A stretch of 5,626 nucleotides of DNA, from positions 1 through 5,626 of the forward strand of contig JALOKS010000194.1 of the NCBI GenBank assembly GCA_025456385.1, written 5' to 3'. Position numbers and translations under genes: made by a program. Shown piece after piece: positions 5,352 through 5,626 of this stretch (positions are counted from its first letter, which is position 1; every line of letters starts with the position of its first letter). The DNA is from Thermoanaerobaculales bacterium (GTDB taxonomy: Bacteria > Acidobacteriota > Thermoanaerobaculia > Thermoanaerobaculales > Sulfomarinibacteraceae). The notes under the pieces are model-generated. The model saw nothing but the letters and a program-made list of their open reading frames with translations, was not told the origin of the DNA and did not search any database.

Positions 5352-5626
5352 ATGGAGTACCAACGCGACTTCTCGGAGCTGCACCCGGGGACGATGTTCG
5401 ACGAGCAGGGCCGGCTGCAGAAGGCACGCAAGACGGAGGCCGGCTGCTCGACCGGCATCCTGACCCACCACTACGCCGGGCTCTTCGGCGAGGTGGTGGG
5501 CGTCGACATCGACGAGGGGGCGGTGGTCTGGGCGAGGTCCAACCGCACGGCTCCCAACCTCGAGTACCGGGTCGGCGACTCGCTGGAGCTGCCGTTTCCC
5601 GACGCGGGCTTCGATTTCGCCACCTG
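5352..5626 (+). CDS. Class I SAM-dependent methyltransferase, N-terminal part only
   Basis: From ATG 5352 the frame is open for 91 codons to the window edge. GAAGG lies 6 nt upstream and the start is 60 bp after the BrkB gene. Motifs of the Methyltransf_11 type occur in order: glycine-rich SAM loop EAGCSTG (29-35), post-I acidic strand VVGVDID (48-54) where the last Asp would hold the ribose, the adenine-region VGDSLELPFPDAGFD (74-88), where the first Asp precedes motif II. The substrate cannot be told. One oddity stands out: RLQKARKTE runs directly into the glycine loop, leaving no room for the hydrophobic strand that normally precedes it (pattern hhhhD/ExGxG). An in-frame loss of about 15-25 codons near 5436-5441 is suspected. 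If real, SAM binding would be impaired; it might also be an assembly error. Confidence 0.8.
   Translation, partial: MEYQRDFSELHPGTMFDEQGRLQKARKTEAGCSTGILTHHYAGLFGEVVGVDIDEGAVVWARSNRTAPNLEYRVGDSLELPFPDAGFDFAT

Noticed and set aside
4005..5471. 488-codon open frame on the minus strand
   Set aside because: Mirror of the BrkB gene and the methyltransferase start; low-complexity Glu/Asp/Gln/Arg translation typical of antisense frames in GC-rich DNA.
1..5626. tRNA, rRNA, CRISPR, insertion sequence or prophage signals
   Set aside because: No clover-leaf candidate, regularly spaced repeats, terminal inverted repeats or transposase or integrase motifs were seen on either strand.

Overview
This is a GC-rich window (I estimate near 70% G+C) of compact bacterial chromosome. 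The gene content points to a Gram-negative-type cell envelope: an outer-membrane-type lipoprotein, several Sec-exported proteins and a periplasmic HtrA protease. Composition and protein style suggest Acidobacteriota or a similar GC-rich soil or sediment lineage (Myxococcota, Gemmatimonadota), but this is an impression, not a phylogenetic result. No phage, transposon, CRISPR array, tRNA or rRNA is visible.

Layout. Positions 1-1289 (minus strand) hold a two-gene envelope operon: a secreted TPR-like protein with tryptophan motifs, then, 17 bp downstream, a LolA-like lipoprotein cut off by the window edge. Positions 1290-1478 are non-coding, with a plausible promoter for that operon and a cluster of GC hairpins beyond the end of the next gene. 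Positions 1479-3875 (minus strand) hold four genes in the order of transcription: a secreted cysteine-rich orphan, an EthD-like dimeric alpha/beta-barrel protein, an HtrA/Deg-type serine protease with one PDZ domain, and a nickel superoxide dismutase (SodN). The gaps are 46, 34 and 76 bp, and a good sigma70-like promoter lies ahead of the first gene. Positions 3960-5291 (plus strand, divergent) encode a YihY/BrkB-family membrane protein with a C-terminal winged-helix-like domain. Positions 5352-5626 begin a class I SAM methyltransferase that runs off the window.

The most notable item is the nickel superoxide dismutase. Its Ni-hook (HCQIPCGIF) follows directly on a Sec-type signal peptide ending AGA, so ordinary signal peptidase cleavage would expose His1, the step done by the dedicated protease SodX in classical cytoplasmic SodN systems. 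It would therefore act outside the cytoplasm, encoded next to an envelope quality-control protease and a secreted cysteine-rich protein. A second anomaly is the methyltransferase start, where the segment normally leading into SAM motif I appears to be missing without a frame change.
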